A stretch of 64,000 bases of DNA from Oreohelix idahoensis (taxonomy: Eukaryota; Mollusca; Gastropoda; Stylommatophora; Oreohelicidae), in assembly GCA_024509875.1 (NCBI GenBank), contig JAMPIV010012452.1, positions 62,001 through 126,000 on the forward strand, in the 5' to 3' direction. The notes beneath the pieces are model-generated. The model searched no databases and was not told the origin of the DNA. It worked only from the letters and a program-made list of their open reading frames with translations. Position numbers and translations under genes: made by a program. This document shows positions 42,490-53,473 of the stretch, piece after piece (position 1 is the first letter of the stretch; every line of letters begins with the position of its first letter).

Positions 42490-44107
42490 AGAATATTTCT
42501 CAGAACTTTTTGATGGTGAGCAAGGTCAAGCATCAGAAATGATAACCACTAGCACAGAAGAGGAAACCAATGGTGATGAAGATGACATAAAAATGGAAGA
42601 ACTGAAGGCAGCACTATAGTAAATCAAGATTGGTAAAGCAGCAGGGCATGATGGTATAACACCAGAAATGGTTAAGAACATGGGAGCATCAGGTGACCTA
42701 TTACTCTTAAGGGTCCTACAGGCTGCGTGGTGCAACAAGACCATACCAAAGGATTGGGAGATTGCCATCATAACACCAATTTTCAAAAAGGGTGACAATC
42801 TACAATGTGGAAACCATTGAAGCATATCTCTTCTCAGTGTCCCTGGTAAAATCTACTCTAGAATCCTAAAGCAGAAACTCATTTGCCTAGCTGAGCCACA
42901 ATTGGATGAGGTCCAGTGCGGATTTTAAGCTAACCAAAGTACTCAAGACCTAATCTTCACACTCAGACAGCTGAATGAAAAGGCCCTTGAGTATAAGAGT
43001 GAGATCCATCTTTGTTTCACAGATCTGGAAAAGGCATTTGACAGGGTCCCGTGGAGCAATCTTTGGGACTGTTTGGCAAGGAAAAACATTCCACACCTCT
43101 GATTCATGCTATACAGAGCTTCTACAAGTCTTGCAGAAATTATGTGAGGACAGCAAACAATAAGTCAGAAGAGTTCAGGACCACCACTGGTGTAAGAAAA
43201 GGTGATATCCTGTCACCTTATCTTTCCATACTCCTCATGGACAATGTTATCAAGGTATAAAAGGAGAGAAAAAGAAAGTATTCAGTGGGGTACTGGAAGA
43301 TGAGACAGGTCTGTATTTCAGAGCTGGCATTTGCTGATGATGTTGATCTGATTGCTAAATCAGAGGCACATCTCCAATCCAACCTGCAAGTCTGGAAAGA
43401 AGAGCTGGAGAAGAGAGGGATGGTCATAAGCAGCTCTAAAACTAAATCCATGGTGATATCATGAGAAGAAAGAAGACATCAGATTAAGCTGGGAGAACAT
43501 GTCCTAGAGCAGGTCGACCACTTTAAATACCTCAGAGCATCAAAGAAGAGTTGGCCACTCAAAAAGCAGCAGCTGGGAGACTTTTTCAGGCCATAAATTG
43601 AGGATTCCTCAGCAAGACAGAGGTTGGTAAGAAAACGAAGATGGCTGTATACCACTCCACCTATGTCCCAGTCTTGACATATGGATGGGAGTCATGGGCA
43701 ATGACTACAACCCACAAAAGCCAGATCCAAACCTCAGAAATGAGATATCTGAGGAAGGTGGTTGAAGTAACAAGAAGAGACATGGTCCGCTACCAGACAA
43801 TACGTCAAGGCATAAAGTCCCACCCCCTGAAGACCCAAGTAGAACAGTCCCAACTAAGATGGTTTGGCCATGTCTGCAGAATGGGAGAAGATCGGCTACC
43901 ACGACAAGCATGGGAAACAAAGAGCCAGGGATCCAGACCCCAGGATGACCCAGAGTCTACTGGGAGGACAATATTAGACAATCATTGAAGGACAGATGAC
44001 TAGAATGGAACAAGGCCAGGAGGAAAACTGCTGATAGGATAGTCTGGCGCTCTCTCTTCCAAACCTCTACACCTCATGGTAGAAGGGAAATGACTAAGTA
44101 AGTAAGA
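42490..44107 (+). mobile_element. LINE family B, 5'-truncated, decayed
   Basis: It begins inside the linker (EYFSELF) and continues through RT (AAGHDGITPEMVK, FTDLEKAFDRVPW, GVRKGDILSPYL, LAFADDVDLIA) to the GTAAGTAAG tail. More than six stops or frameshifts are present. Flanks (AAGCATGTCAG at left, AGGCATTTCAG at right) may be an eroded TSD. Confidence 0.9.
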
Positions 44108-44189
44108 GGCATTTCAGGAGAAAATGAAGATCTTTTGAGGTACAAGTGCTGCATCTTATCATATATATATATATATATCATACCCCCCC

Positions 44190-44560
44190 CTCCCCACGGA
44201 GCATAGGCCTTTAACAAACACATGCCAAGTCCTCCTGTCATCTCAAGTTCTGTCTACATTCTCATCATTTTCACCTGTTTCCAGCTCACTTCTCCATGTG
44301 CTTCTTGGTCTGCCTCTCTTGCCCTGGGGGTTCCAGAACAAGGACTGCCTTGTAATGCTATCAACAGGTTTCTTCAGTGTGTGTCCTATCCATCGCATTC
44401 ATCTTCTTCTCATCTCTTGTTCCACTGGCACTTGTCTGGTTCTTGTCATCAGTTCCACGTTGGTAACATTGTCATACCATTTTAATCCTTCTGTTCTACA
44501 TATTGTGCTACATATTGCTGATGAAAAATTAAAAGCACTTTAAAAGTCAGTCCAAACACT
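44190..44560 (-). mobile_element. LINE family C 3' end
   Basis: Minus-strand family C C-terminal region and 3' words (TTGTTAAAGGCCTATGCTCC). It is preceded by an AT dinucleotide run at 44161 and a C-run. Confidence 0.78.
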
Positions 44561-44569
44561 TCAAGCCTT

Positions 44570-44890
44570 CCCATTACTCTACTTCCTTCAGATTCCTTTT
44601 CATTTTATTGTTGTTGTTGTTACACTGTGACAGGTACGAACATACATTTTTTAGGAAATTGAAAAACACACAAAAAGAAACACTCACAAAATTTAAACTG
44701 ACATTATTTACAGCAATTGGACAGGAAAAGTGAAGCCAAATCAAGTTTTGGCAACTGAAGAAATTATGTGAATATAGGGCCTATTCATAATTATAACTTA
44801 GGTTAAGCTCAGTATTTTTATTCATACATTTAAAAAAAAAATAATAATTGAAGTTTGAATAAGGAGACAGCATTTTTGATGTTGCTAGAC
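44570..44890. other. No gene recognised
   Basis: AT-rich with a GTT triplet run near 44608; no coding signal. Confidence 0.4.
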
Positions 44891-44912
44891 TGGCTATTGG
44901 TACTTACATTAT

Positions 44913-45116
44913 CCTTCTTCTTCTTCCGTCCTTAGCCACCGACCGTCAAAGCAGTCAGTGGCCATTACGCCTAGTGGCGTCTTAGGGCAACAGCAGATAG
45001 GTTGTCTTTGCCATTGTTTCCCATCACGCCTATTGGCGTCTTTAGGGCAACAGCAAATCAACCCATTTGCTGTTGTTTCTGTAATCGAAGTGACTGGCAA
45101 ACGGGTGATCAGCCCG
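44913..45116 (-). mobile_element. SINE-like element (new family), copy 1, 16 bp TSD
   Basis: A perfect 16 bp duplication, TTGGTACTTACATTAT, flanks it (44897-44912 and 45117-45132). Read on the minus strand it opens CGGGCTGATCACCCG. It then has two related modules, each with TTGCCCTAA(A)GACGCC and GGCGT(G/A)ATGG, and ends GACGGTCGGTGGCTAAGG plus GAAGAAGAAGAAGG. The last 65 bases match the 3' end of LINE E. No ORF. No clear tRNA-type A box was found. Confidence 0.92.
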
Positions 45117-45132
45117 TTGGTACTTACATTAT

Positions 45133-45700
45133 AGCTAGCCTTAACTTTACCACAACTCAGCTTCAAGGTTTGTCAAACAGCTTTAACTCGCTCTAATGAA
45201 CAAGTAGTACTACACAGGACTTTGCCCTTTACATTTATCTGCAAGGCATAACTTGTGCCAGCATGATATGTCTGAATTTGAAAAGAAATTTTTTAAAATA
45301 CCTGGCAATGAGCTGGTTTAAATCATATCAATACACTGGCACATGTGTGTGAACATTTTGGAATGGAGAACACAATTTATGAAGCTTACATTTTATACCC
45401 GTTACTAGTGCTGCTAATCATTTGTTTATAAGCAATGGGAAGAGATTCATATTCTTAACACTGGCTGTAAGTTGATCATGATCAGCTGCTTATTTGTCAG
45501 TGAACAGAAGAGAATTATAGTGACAGTAGTTTTTAAGTTTGTCTCAGTGATTCAGATGAAGAGGCAAGTGGAGTCTTACAGGATGTCACAGAGTGATTAG
45601 AAATTGCAGAAAGCATGACACAAAAATGGCGAAGCTAGAAGACACAGCCCAAAAATTAATATACTGGCAACACGACAATATAACCTGATGGCTTGCTTAA
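45133..45700. other. No gene recognised
   Basis: No coding or repeat signal seen between the SINE-like element and the tRNA-derived SINE. Confidence 0.4.
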
Positions 45701-45705
45701 ATAGC

Positions 45706-45979
45706 CACAGTAGCAAAGTGGTTAGCGCACTGGTTTCATAGCTCAATGGTCCATGGTTTGATCTGCAGTTGAGGTGGGACTTTTTTAAACCGCAAACTGC
45801 TCCTCGCTTAACCCAGTCCCAACTGGGTACCAGAGCAACTCTGGGAAGGTTAAGGCGGCCAGCATGATGCTGACCACATCACCCCTAGTATGCTGATGGT
45901 CAAGAAAATATGGCCCTAACACCATATTGCAAATATGCCTCAATGGGCATGTAAATGGGATCCTTTACCTTTTTTTTCA
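45706..45979 (+). repeat. tRNA-derived SINE
   Basis: The A box TAGCAAAGTGGTTAGCGC and a B box near GGTTTGATCTG mark a tRNA-like head. A central block has CCCAGTCCCAACTGGGTACC. The 3' part ends AATGGGATCCTTTACC and a T run. It resembles the SINE at 5511 in head, core and end. Confidence 0.8.
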
Positions 45980-46099
45980 AATGACACAATGCATTTCAGT
46001 TTTGTAAAAAGGTGTGACTTAGGGGCTTGACTGTCAAACCCACTGAAATATTATAGTGTTTTATTTACTGATGAAGTTGAAGATTACATGTGACAGTGC

Positions 46100-46990
46100 A
46101 TCAGTTATTATTCATTCATAACCCTCCACTCCCAAAGGAGCAAAGGCCTTCAACAAACACATGCCAAGTCCTCCTGTCACGTGCCATCATCTCAAGTTCT
46201 TTCCACGTTCTCCTCATCATTTTATCCTGTTTCCAGCTCTATTCTCCATGTGCTTCTTGGTCTACCTCTGCCTCTCTTGACCTGGGGGTTCTAGAACAAG
46301 GACTGCCTTGAATTGCTATCAACAGGTTTCTTCAGTGTGTGTCCTATCCATCGCCATCATCTTCTTCTTATCTCTTGTTCCACTGGCACTTGTCTAGTTC
46401 TTGTCCTCAGTTCCACATTGGTAACCTTATCATACCATTTTAATCCTTCTATTCTATGCAAGCACCCATTTATGAAAGTCTGTAGCTTTTTGGATGTTTT
46501 CTTTGTTGTTTTCCATGTCTCAGAGCCATACAATAGGACTGACTTCACATTTGAGTTGAAGATTCTTATTTTCGTGTTGGATCCTATTTCTCTTGATCTC
46601 TATATATTTCCCAATGCAATGAAAGCTCCTCTTGCTTTTAGTATTCTTAGTTTGATTTCACTGTCTGTCCCTCCAACTTTGTCTATATTGCTGCCAAGAT
46701 ATGTGTATGATTCTATATCTTGTGTTGGTGTTTCTTCAAGTTGAACCCTGCATTTATTCTCATTACTTTTTTCGTTTCCCTGTGTATTTTCAGACCCAAT
46801 TGCTGTGACCTCTCAGCAAGTGTTTTCAATTTGTCCTGCATCTGATTACAGTTATGGGACAGAAGAGCCAAGTCATCTGCAAAATCCAGATCATCCAACT
46901 GCTTAGTCAGAGTCCACTGGATTCCATTTCTGTTGTGTGTTGTTGATGATCTCATAACCCAGTCTATTGCTAGTAAGAAAAGAAATGGAG
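46100..46990 (-). mobile_element. LINE family C, 3' third
   Basis: The minus strand reads MRSSTTHNRNGIQWTLTKQ, LDDLDFADDLALLSH and QQLGLKIHRETKK, then VKSVLLYGSETWKTTKK, INGCLHRIEGLKWYDKV and the 3' end with GGCATGTGTTTGTTGAAGG. Gaps and frameshifts interrupt it. Confidence 0.88.
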
Positions 46991-47162
46991 CTAAAAAGAA
47001 AATAAATGTAAATGTCATCAGTTATTATGCCAAACTCAAATGTATTCAGAATAATCTTTCAAAACAATGTTTAATGTATGCTCCATGGACCAAAGTCACG
47101 TACCCTAAACTGAATAACTTTACTGCTGTCCTAACAAATATTGGGTTTCAAAAGAAATCATT

Positions 47163-47518
47163 CATTCAGTCATGCTGGTGTAATGGTTACGACACTGTGT
47201 TGTGATCGGGTGATCCAGGTTCAAGCCCGGGCGAGGACATTTGAACGAGTGTCATTGAGCGGGACATGAACTAGATTAATTAGAACCCTGGTGAAGACAT
47301 TTGAAGGAGTGTTGTCGACCAAGGACTGGTGGCTCCTGAGCCAACCCAGCTCTAATGGGTACCCTCCAAAGATGGCAAGTATCTCCCTGAATGGCGAGTG
47401 CACACCTGTCAGTGTACAGGGAAAAATGAGATACGTAAAAATCAGTCTCAGGTTAGATATACTAACCAGAAATTCTTGCCTCAAGTAATAGCGGGTGTAC
47501 GTAAATAAAATAAAAAAT
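47163..47518 (+). repeat. tRNA-derived SINE, second type
   Basis: The A box CTGGTGTAATGGTTACGA and B box GGTTCAAGCCC are well spaced. The central block has AACCCAGCTCTAATGGGTACCC. The tail is GTAAATAAAATAAAAAA. Flanks AATCATTCATTCA and AATCCATTCATGA look like an imperfect TSD. Confidence 0.8.
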
Positions 47519-48170
47519 CCATTCATGACTACTGGTCTTCATCTGCAGAATTGTATACACCTTGGTTGATTCACATGTTTTTAAGAAATAGAAATTAAGC
47601 ATTATATCATATTATGCTTCATGTCTATGATGACATTCACAAGGAAAAGAAAAGACTGAACCATTTATGAACATTTTGTTACAAAAAAGTTCAGAATGCC
47701 TTTCATTCATTCCAAAATCTCAGTATGGAGGAAAAGGGCATAGGGTACATAAGCAGATGCCAATACAAGCAATATAATCCACATAAACCAAGCAAATATA
47801 ACATACATGTCTTTGGTTTATGTGATTCAATAACTAGATATGTGGTAAACATGTTCACAAATTTTGGTTCATATTTATCATATGATCTTGAAGTGGATTC
47901 AAATAGATGTCAAGCTCTAAAGATTTTTCAGACCCTAATACAGCCTTTGGGTGCAGGCCATCATTTATTGACTGACAGTAACAATTAAAATGGAGCCAAA
48001 ATATTTAAGTGAAGGACAAAACTTATTTAAATTTTTTGTTAACACATCCGCACTTCAAAAGGAATAACACACACATTTTAATATTAAATAATGATTTAAA
48101 GCATTTCACAAGATTTTTCTTCCCATTTCCTATATTTGTTATATATACCAAAGCATTTAATAAAATACTA
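47519..48170. other. No gene recognised
   Basis: An 87-codon open frame at 47725-47988 lacks recognisable motifs and has no splice or promoter support; I do not call it a gene. Confidence 0.4.
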
Positions 48171-48174
48171 CAAT

Positions 48175-48252
48175 GAGATGATGGCACGTGACAGGAGGAC
48201 TTGGCATGTGTTTGTTGAAGGCCTATGCTCCTTTGGGAGTGGAGGGTTATGA
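48175..48252 (+). mobile_element. LINE family C extreme 3' end
   Basis: Plus-strand copy of the last ~80 bases of family C (GACAGGAGGACTTGGCATGT, GGGAGTGGAGGGTTATGATG), ending in a short ATGATGATATGA tail. Confidence 0.75.
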
Positions 48253-49554
48253 TGATATGATTTACTAAAATAATATATGTATCTACTGCACGTTTTTAAA
48301 ATATCACCTGAAGAGAAATTTTGCATCAGTTTTGGGTGCCTGTTATTACAGAAATATATGGTTGCGGAAAAAAAAGACAATTACATCTTTGAACTGTGAT
48401 AAAAATATTTAGATAAGTTTCACATTAAATGTGCACTGACATTCTGAACATTTTATTGCAATTATATAAGTGTAATGTTCACAATTTTACATTTTTATTT
48501 TTCAGTCAGGTCTACACTTCACAATACTTGACAGATAAGGTCTACTTTTTTCAAATAACAATTAAAAACATTTCACAATATTACTCAGCCAATTTATCAT
48601 GTTTTTTTGTAGGCTATAACATACACCACTTACTGAAAAAATGTAGTTAAACAGGTTTTGCCTCCCAAGTGCGAGGCATGTTACTTTCAACCTAGACTAA
48701 AGTCTGTTCGTTATATCCGAGCGCAATTCGGCATTCGCCATTCAAAAATAAGTGAACTCTGTTAACTGAAACGCTGTGTTGATGAAATATAAGCCTGGAA
48801 AAGGACTACTAACATCCGTCAGCTAGCATGAAATAACCTCGAAAAAGACTGCTACTCCAACTAGGGTTGATAGATACAAGTTTAGAAAAGGACTAACATT
48901 ATCTATCAGCTAGCTTGATGAAATCCTGAAAAGAACGTCCTAAAAAGGATTGCCAGTTACGCTAACGTTGCCTGTACCTCCTCGGTGGAGCTGGTTTAAT
49001 ATGAGAAGAAATTACGATTTCTGTTTTCCAAAAACCATATCCATTTTGGTGAATCGGTCAAATAAAACATACAAAACTACATAGGATAGAAAGAGTGAGC
49101 CTATCGTCAACACTGTTTTGAGCTTTGTTTAAAATAATAACGCCCGGGCCCGACAAACACTGAGGTCGCTTTAAAAATAAAATTGCAAATCCAACATGGA
49201 GGCCTTCGTTAAAATTGTCCTGTAAAAACGAAATTGATAAACAGCATCGAGCGAAAGAAATTGTTAACTGTTATGGTCTCCTAAGCCAGCAAGAACGGTA
49301 CATGAAGATGACAAAAGTATATATTCCTCGTATCTGTTTATAAATAATGACAATTTTTCACAACATACACATGGATTCTACAGCCATGAGCTAATGTATT
49401 GTAGTTGCCAGTGTTGCCAATTTTTTTTTAAATTTTTTTATTAAAACACTGCTTTAAAAACATGAATGTTGATTATGAACTATCAAGAATATTGAGAGTT
49501 TCTTCTTGATTTTGTTCCTTTTATTTAGTTTTTTTATTTAACGTATAAGCATAA
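48253..49554. other. No gene; decayed hairpin motifs at 48.78-48.97 kb
   Basis: AT-rich. Between 48787 and 48965, words such as CCTGGAAAAGGACT, TCAGCTAGC and CCTGAAAAGAAC with TCCTAAAAAGGA resemble the 3' UTR of the ORF1-only element at 51131. Confidence 0.45.
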
Positions 49555-49950
49555 TTGTGAATGTCCCTATTTACAATGATTTGAAAATGTGATGCAAGTT
49601 GTTCATATTATTTGGAATTGAAAACAATATATATCCTAATTATAACCCATCAGAGATTGAACGGGATATTTTTCTTCATTAATTTAAAAAAAAAATTCGA
49701 TTTTCATCATCATTATCATCAGCTGCCATCTCTACAACAAAAGTAAGCTGTAATATATCTTCAACGTCTTCTGTCTCTTGTCTTAATGCTGCACTCAGAT
49801 AGAATCATTCCTGTCCATTTCTTAATGTTATATTCCCACTTATAGCACTGTCTTCCTCTTGGACGTTTGCCTTCAACTCTCCCTTCTATTATGGTTTTTT
49901 TTTAAAACAAAGTATCCCGTTCAACTCTTGATGGGTTATAATTAGGACAT
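49555..49950. repeat. Inverted-repeat (foldback-like) element
   Basis: The block at about 49637-49673 (TCCTAATTATAACCCATCA, TTGAACGGGATA) recurs inverted at about 49907-49945. The left half is also related to 35605-35755 in the 5.8 kb TIR element. Confidence 0.6.
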
Positions 49951-50073
49951 ATCGTGTCATAAATTCAAGAAAATGAAATCAGATTTCTGATATCCAAATA
50001 TAGTATTCCTCAGCCCTCCACTCAGTCCAAATATAACAAATCAAAACCAAAATCAATTTGTGTGTTACACACC

Positions 50074-50272
50074 GGGCACAGCGGATTGATCAACCGCTTG
50101 CTAGTCACATTGATTACGGAAACAACAATTAATATTCTGTTGTACCAATAAACGCCTTTAGGCGTAACGGAACAACGGACAATTTCTTGTTGCCCTAAGA
50201 CGCCGCAAGGCGTAATGGCCACAGACTGCTTGGTCGGTCGATGGCTAAGGACGGAAGAAGAAGAAGAAGAAA
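50074..50272 (+). mobile_element. SINE-like element (new family), copy 2, 12 bp TSD
   Basis: GTGTTACACACC flanks it exactly (50062-50073, 50273-50284). It starts GGGCACAGCGGATTGATC, carries two modules with ACGCC-TTTA-GGCGTAACGG and GACGCC-GCAA-GGCGTAATGG, and ends GGTCGGTCGATGGCTAAGG plus GAAGAAGAAGAAGAA. It aligns end to end with copy 1. Confidence 0.92.
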
Positions 50273-50356
50273 GTGTTACACACCATTTTCAACAAACATA
50301 CAAACAATAAAAATATTATAAAACACAAATACAAACAAGAAAAAAAACAAACAAAC

Positions 50357-50710
50357 AAAGTAAAGTATCCCTTAACTGCCCTGTTGTTAACACAGTGAAA
50401 GGGGATGAGAACGCCTGGAGGTGTCAGAGATTACATCGAATCCACCAACTATCTGCCGTCATCTACGTGAGTACTCTGTCAGACTTCCTCTTACCTCCTC
50501 ATTTCAAGAAATAAATAAACAATACAAAATAAAAAACAAACTAATTAAAAAACAAACAAACAAACGAAAACAAACTAAAATGAAGTATATCACAACTCAC
50601 TGCTGTTAACAAGGTGAAAAAGGGTTAGAAAACCGTGGGGTGTTAGCGATTACATCAAATCTACAAATTATAATCTGCCATCAGCCAAACACGCACGCCA
50701 TCAGACTATC
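50357..50710. repeat. Diverged tandem duplication, period about 215 bp
   Basis: The blocks GTTGTTAACACAGTGAAA-GATTACATCGAATC-CTGCCGTCATC and GCTGTTAACAAGGTGAAA-GATTACATCAAATC-CTGCCATCAGC occur in the same order in both halves. A rich in AAACAA separates them. Confidence 0.7.
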
Positions 50711-50829
50711 CTTTTTCTCACACTATCACTAATCCTTATTTTGATGTTTAGTTCTTGGTATATACTGTTTAACCATATTGTGATTCTCTATGCCTATCTA
50801 TTCTCAACACCTGTTCCACAGTTATGAAT

Positions 50830-50934
50830 GAATTGCATGCCTGTAAATAATCTAGTATTGGTTTTCTCTTTTGTTCATACTTCATTACATTTTAATAGAA
50901 AATGCTCTATCTCTCTATATATATCTTTTTTCTG
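50830..50934 (-). mobile_element. LINE family G fragment, distal side
   Basis: The minus strand reads KKDIYREIEHFLLKCNEV, the Cys/His tail typical of RNase H-bearing LINEs (H, then LL and C). It continues the family G piece at 53776, interrupted by LINE F. Confidence 0.55.
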
Positions 50935-51130
50935 GACACTCTGCATTAGTTTATGTGAGGCAATTTCAAGTCTTCTTTTAATTTCTACTGCACAGTCGCC
51001 AGAGCTGTGTATGATTGATCCTAAGTATTGGAATTCATTAACATCTTCCAGTTCTTCGTTACAGAAGGATGGTGAGAATACACTGGACTGAAAAAAGACC
51101 AACAGAGAAATACTGCCCTCGCTAAATGTA

Positions 51131-53473
51131 TGTTTATTTTATTTACGTCAAATATATTGCAGTAATACCCTGTTCAACCTAACGGTTATTGTGCGTTAGG
51201 TTCTTCGGTGCTAGTCTGTTGCTAGTCCTAAAAAGAACTGTTCCTAAAAGGGACCACTAGCTAACTGTCTGGATTTCTCTCGTTGTTAGTCTGTTCGTGG
51301 TATCATGGCGTGTTCCATAATGTATTTCACCTCCTGTCTCGCTAGTTTGGTGGCAGCCCTGAGAAGGGCTGGTCATGAAAAGGACTACTAGCTGGCCTGT
51401 ATGGTTTTGTGTGTTTTTCAACATCCTCGTTTGTGTAGTGTGTGTCATCATTTTCTCCTCCTGTAACTGATGTATCACTTTTTCTATTATTGTTGGTAGT
51501 ATCATTTCTTGCATTTCAGCGATGACTTTTTCGATGTGTTGATCGTTCTTTTTAGTTTTTTTTTTTGTATTTAGATACAGTTTCATCAATGGTCATTCTT
51601 TCCGTCTCTATTCTTTTGAGGACTTCTTCGTTTTCCTATTTCAGCTCTTTCAGCTTCCTGAATTCTGCTTCTATTTGCTGGTGTATTCTTTTCATGTCCT
51701 CCATCATACTTCTAACTCTCTGTAGATCTATCCTATTATCACTTCTGTCAGTTTGTTCCTCTGGAGTTTGCCTGTTTCTGTTCTCGACCTGGAGTTTTAA
51801 TTTTATTTCTTTAACATCCGCGGTCAGCTGATGCAGATATCTTCTATTTATGGTGTGCTGTCTGTTCGTGACATCTGCAGTTACTCTGTGTTTTGCATCG
51901 CTGAAAGAGATGTTTTTGGACACAGCATCCTTCAGTATGTTCTTAGTTTCATGAAACACAGGGCAGCCTCGGTACCTTGCCTCGTGGATTCCGAGGCAGT
52001 TTGCAAAGGTACGGTTCGTGTTTGTGGCTTTGCAATTGTTATCCTCCAGCGCCCTGGGACAGTCGCAATATGGGTGGCTCCCCACACAGTACCGGCAAAT
52101 TGTCTCTCTCCTGCATGTCTTCTAGGTTTGGGAAAACTGCTGGCAGTTGGAGCACTGCATGGCCGGAGGGATATAGGCTTGTCTTTGACGATTTCTCTTT
52201 CAGCGTCAGTTTCTCACGTCATGTTGTTCCGTCAACAGTTATTACGACTAGATTGGTCTCTCTTTTGTCCGAGGTTTTAAGCCTTTCGACTTTGGTAATT
52301 TTGACATTTCTGTTTTCTATTTGAAGGCAGCTTTGAACTTCTCGTGTGGACCATCTGGTATCGACCCCTCTTAGCACCAACTTCTTTGTTGTCTTAAAAG
52401 TTTCCACCAATACTTTTATCTGGTTGGGGCAGACTTTGGGTCCGGACTCCAGTTCGGTCATTAGCGAAGTTATTTTGTTCGGTGTTGTTGAGAGAAAGCA
52501 TGACTCCCTTTTCGTGTCTCTCTGTTTTAACAATACCTCTCCTGCCTGTTATTGCTTCGAGGACACCGATCAATTTATCGTCGGGTAGGGCCCTAAGCGA
52601 TGCCTCACCTGCAGACACCTGGGTGAACTTAACGATCCTCTCCTGTAGTGCCTCGCGAGAAACGGCATTGTTTGGCTTGCGAATGTGGCGCTCTCCGACT
52701 TCAGTCTCAGTTTGAGCGTATGGTCTGTGGAATGGACTCACGTTCTGGTTCGTTGTCTGCCTCTCGTCATATTTTGTAGAAGTTGCCTGGTCTCTACAAG
52801 ATGGAGTCTCGACTACGACATCTTGTTTTGGCGGTGATTTTCTTTTGCCGGGTTTCCAAGCAATGTTGTCCTCTGCCGTCGAAGCTTTGTGGACACGTTT
52901 TGTGGAGGTTGCCTGGTCACTACACGATGGTGCCGCAACCCCAACATCTTGTTTTAGCGGTGATGTTGCTTTGTCACGCTTCGGAGCCTGATTGTCTTCT
53001 GCTTTCAAAACTCTGGGTTGCTCATCCATGGGGGAACCTGAAGTTACTATCAATGTTGCCACGCAGGGTGGTGGTGAAATCGCTTTCAATCTTTCTCTTG
53101 CCTCACGGATCCGTGTGATCGACCGTATTTTATTTTCTGCAACCAGCAATATCAGGCTCATCTTTTATTGGGACAGAGATACTTGCTGTTGCAGAAGTCT
53201 CCTTCGCTGTATCAAGAGTTGGGTTCTCTAGAAGGCTGTCGCTTGACTTTGACGGCCCCGTCACTGTATCAAGTGTTGTATTGGTCGGCTTCTTCGGTAT
53301 CCCACTTCTGAGATTTAAAGATGCTGGTCTGCTGCTGGGCACATGCACGACTTTCCTTCTCTTGGGATCGGCTTTTTATCGAACTATTTTCGTATAGTGC
53401 AATGATCGCTGTACCGCTTGACTGAGAAAAAGATGCGATCGGTTGATAACAAGTGCGACGAACGCAAGAAGCA
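51131..53473 (-). mobile_element. ORF1-only retroelement (HAL1-like), complete with TSD
   Basis: CTAAATGTA flanks it (51122-51130 and 53474-53482), and removing it restores LINE F. On the minus strand, a roughly 100-150 base leader precedes a broken ORF1, then a 125 base 3' UTR. It ends in the A-rich tail TAAATAAAATAAA. No endonuclease or RT sequence is present anywhere between the TSDs. It must have been moved by enzymes from another element. Confidence 0.85.
51257..53348 (-). pseudogene. LINE ORF1 (gag-like) protein, frameshifted
   Basis: Pieces in several frames align with the intact ORF1 at 57886-59700: EDNQAPKRDKATSPLKQDV, LRALPDDKLIGVLEAITG, LVLRGVDTRWSTREVQ, ANCLGIHEARYRGCP and a long coiled coil (VRSMMEDMKRIHQQIEAE). 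Frameshifts occur near 53140, 52500, 52100-52220 (destroying the first two Cys knuckles) and 51600. Such proteins coat LINE RNA as a nucleic-acid chaperone. Confidence 0.85.

Noticed and set aside
44161..44178. (AT)n as a transposon end or promoter
   Set aside because: A simple dinucleotide run with no associated terminus.
45706..45790. Functional tRNA gene
   Set aside because: The boxes are present but acceptor and anticodon stems do not pair; it is the head of a SINE.
51831..52324. Plus-strand ORFs of 115-149 codons at 51.8-52.3 kb
   Set aside because: They are antisense to the broken ORF1 and show no recognisable protein motif.
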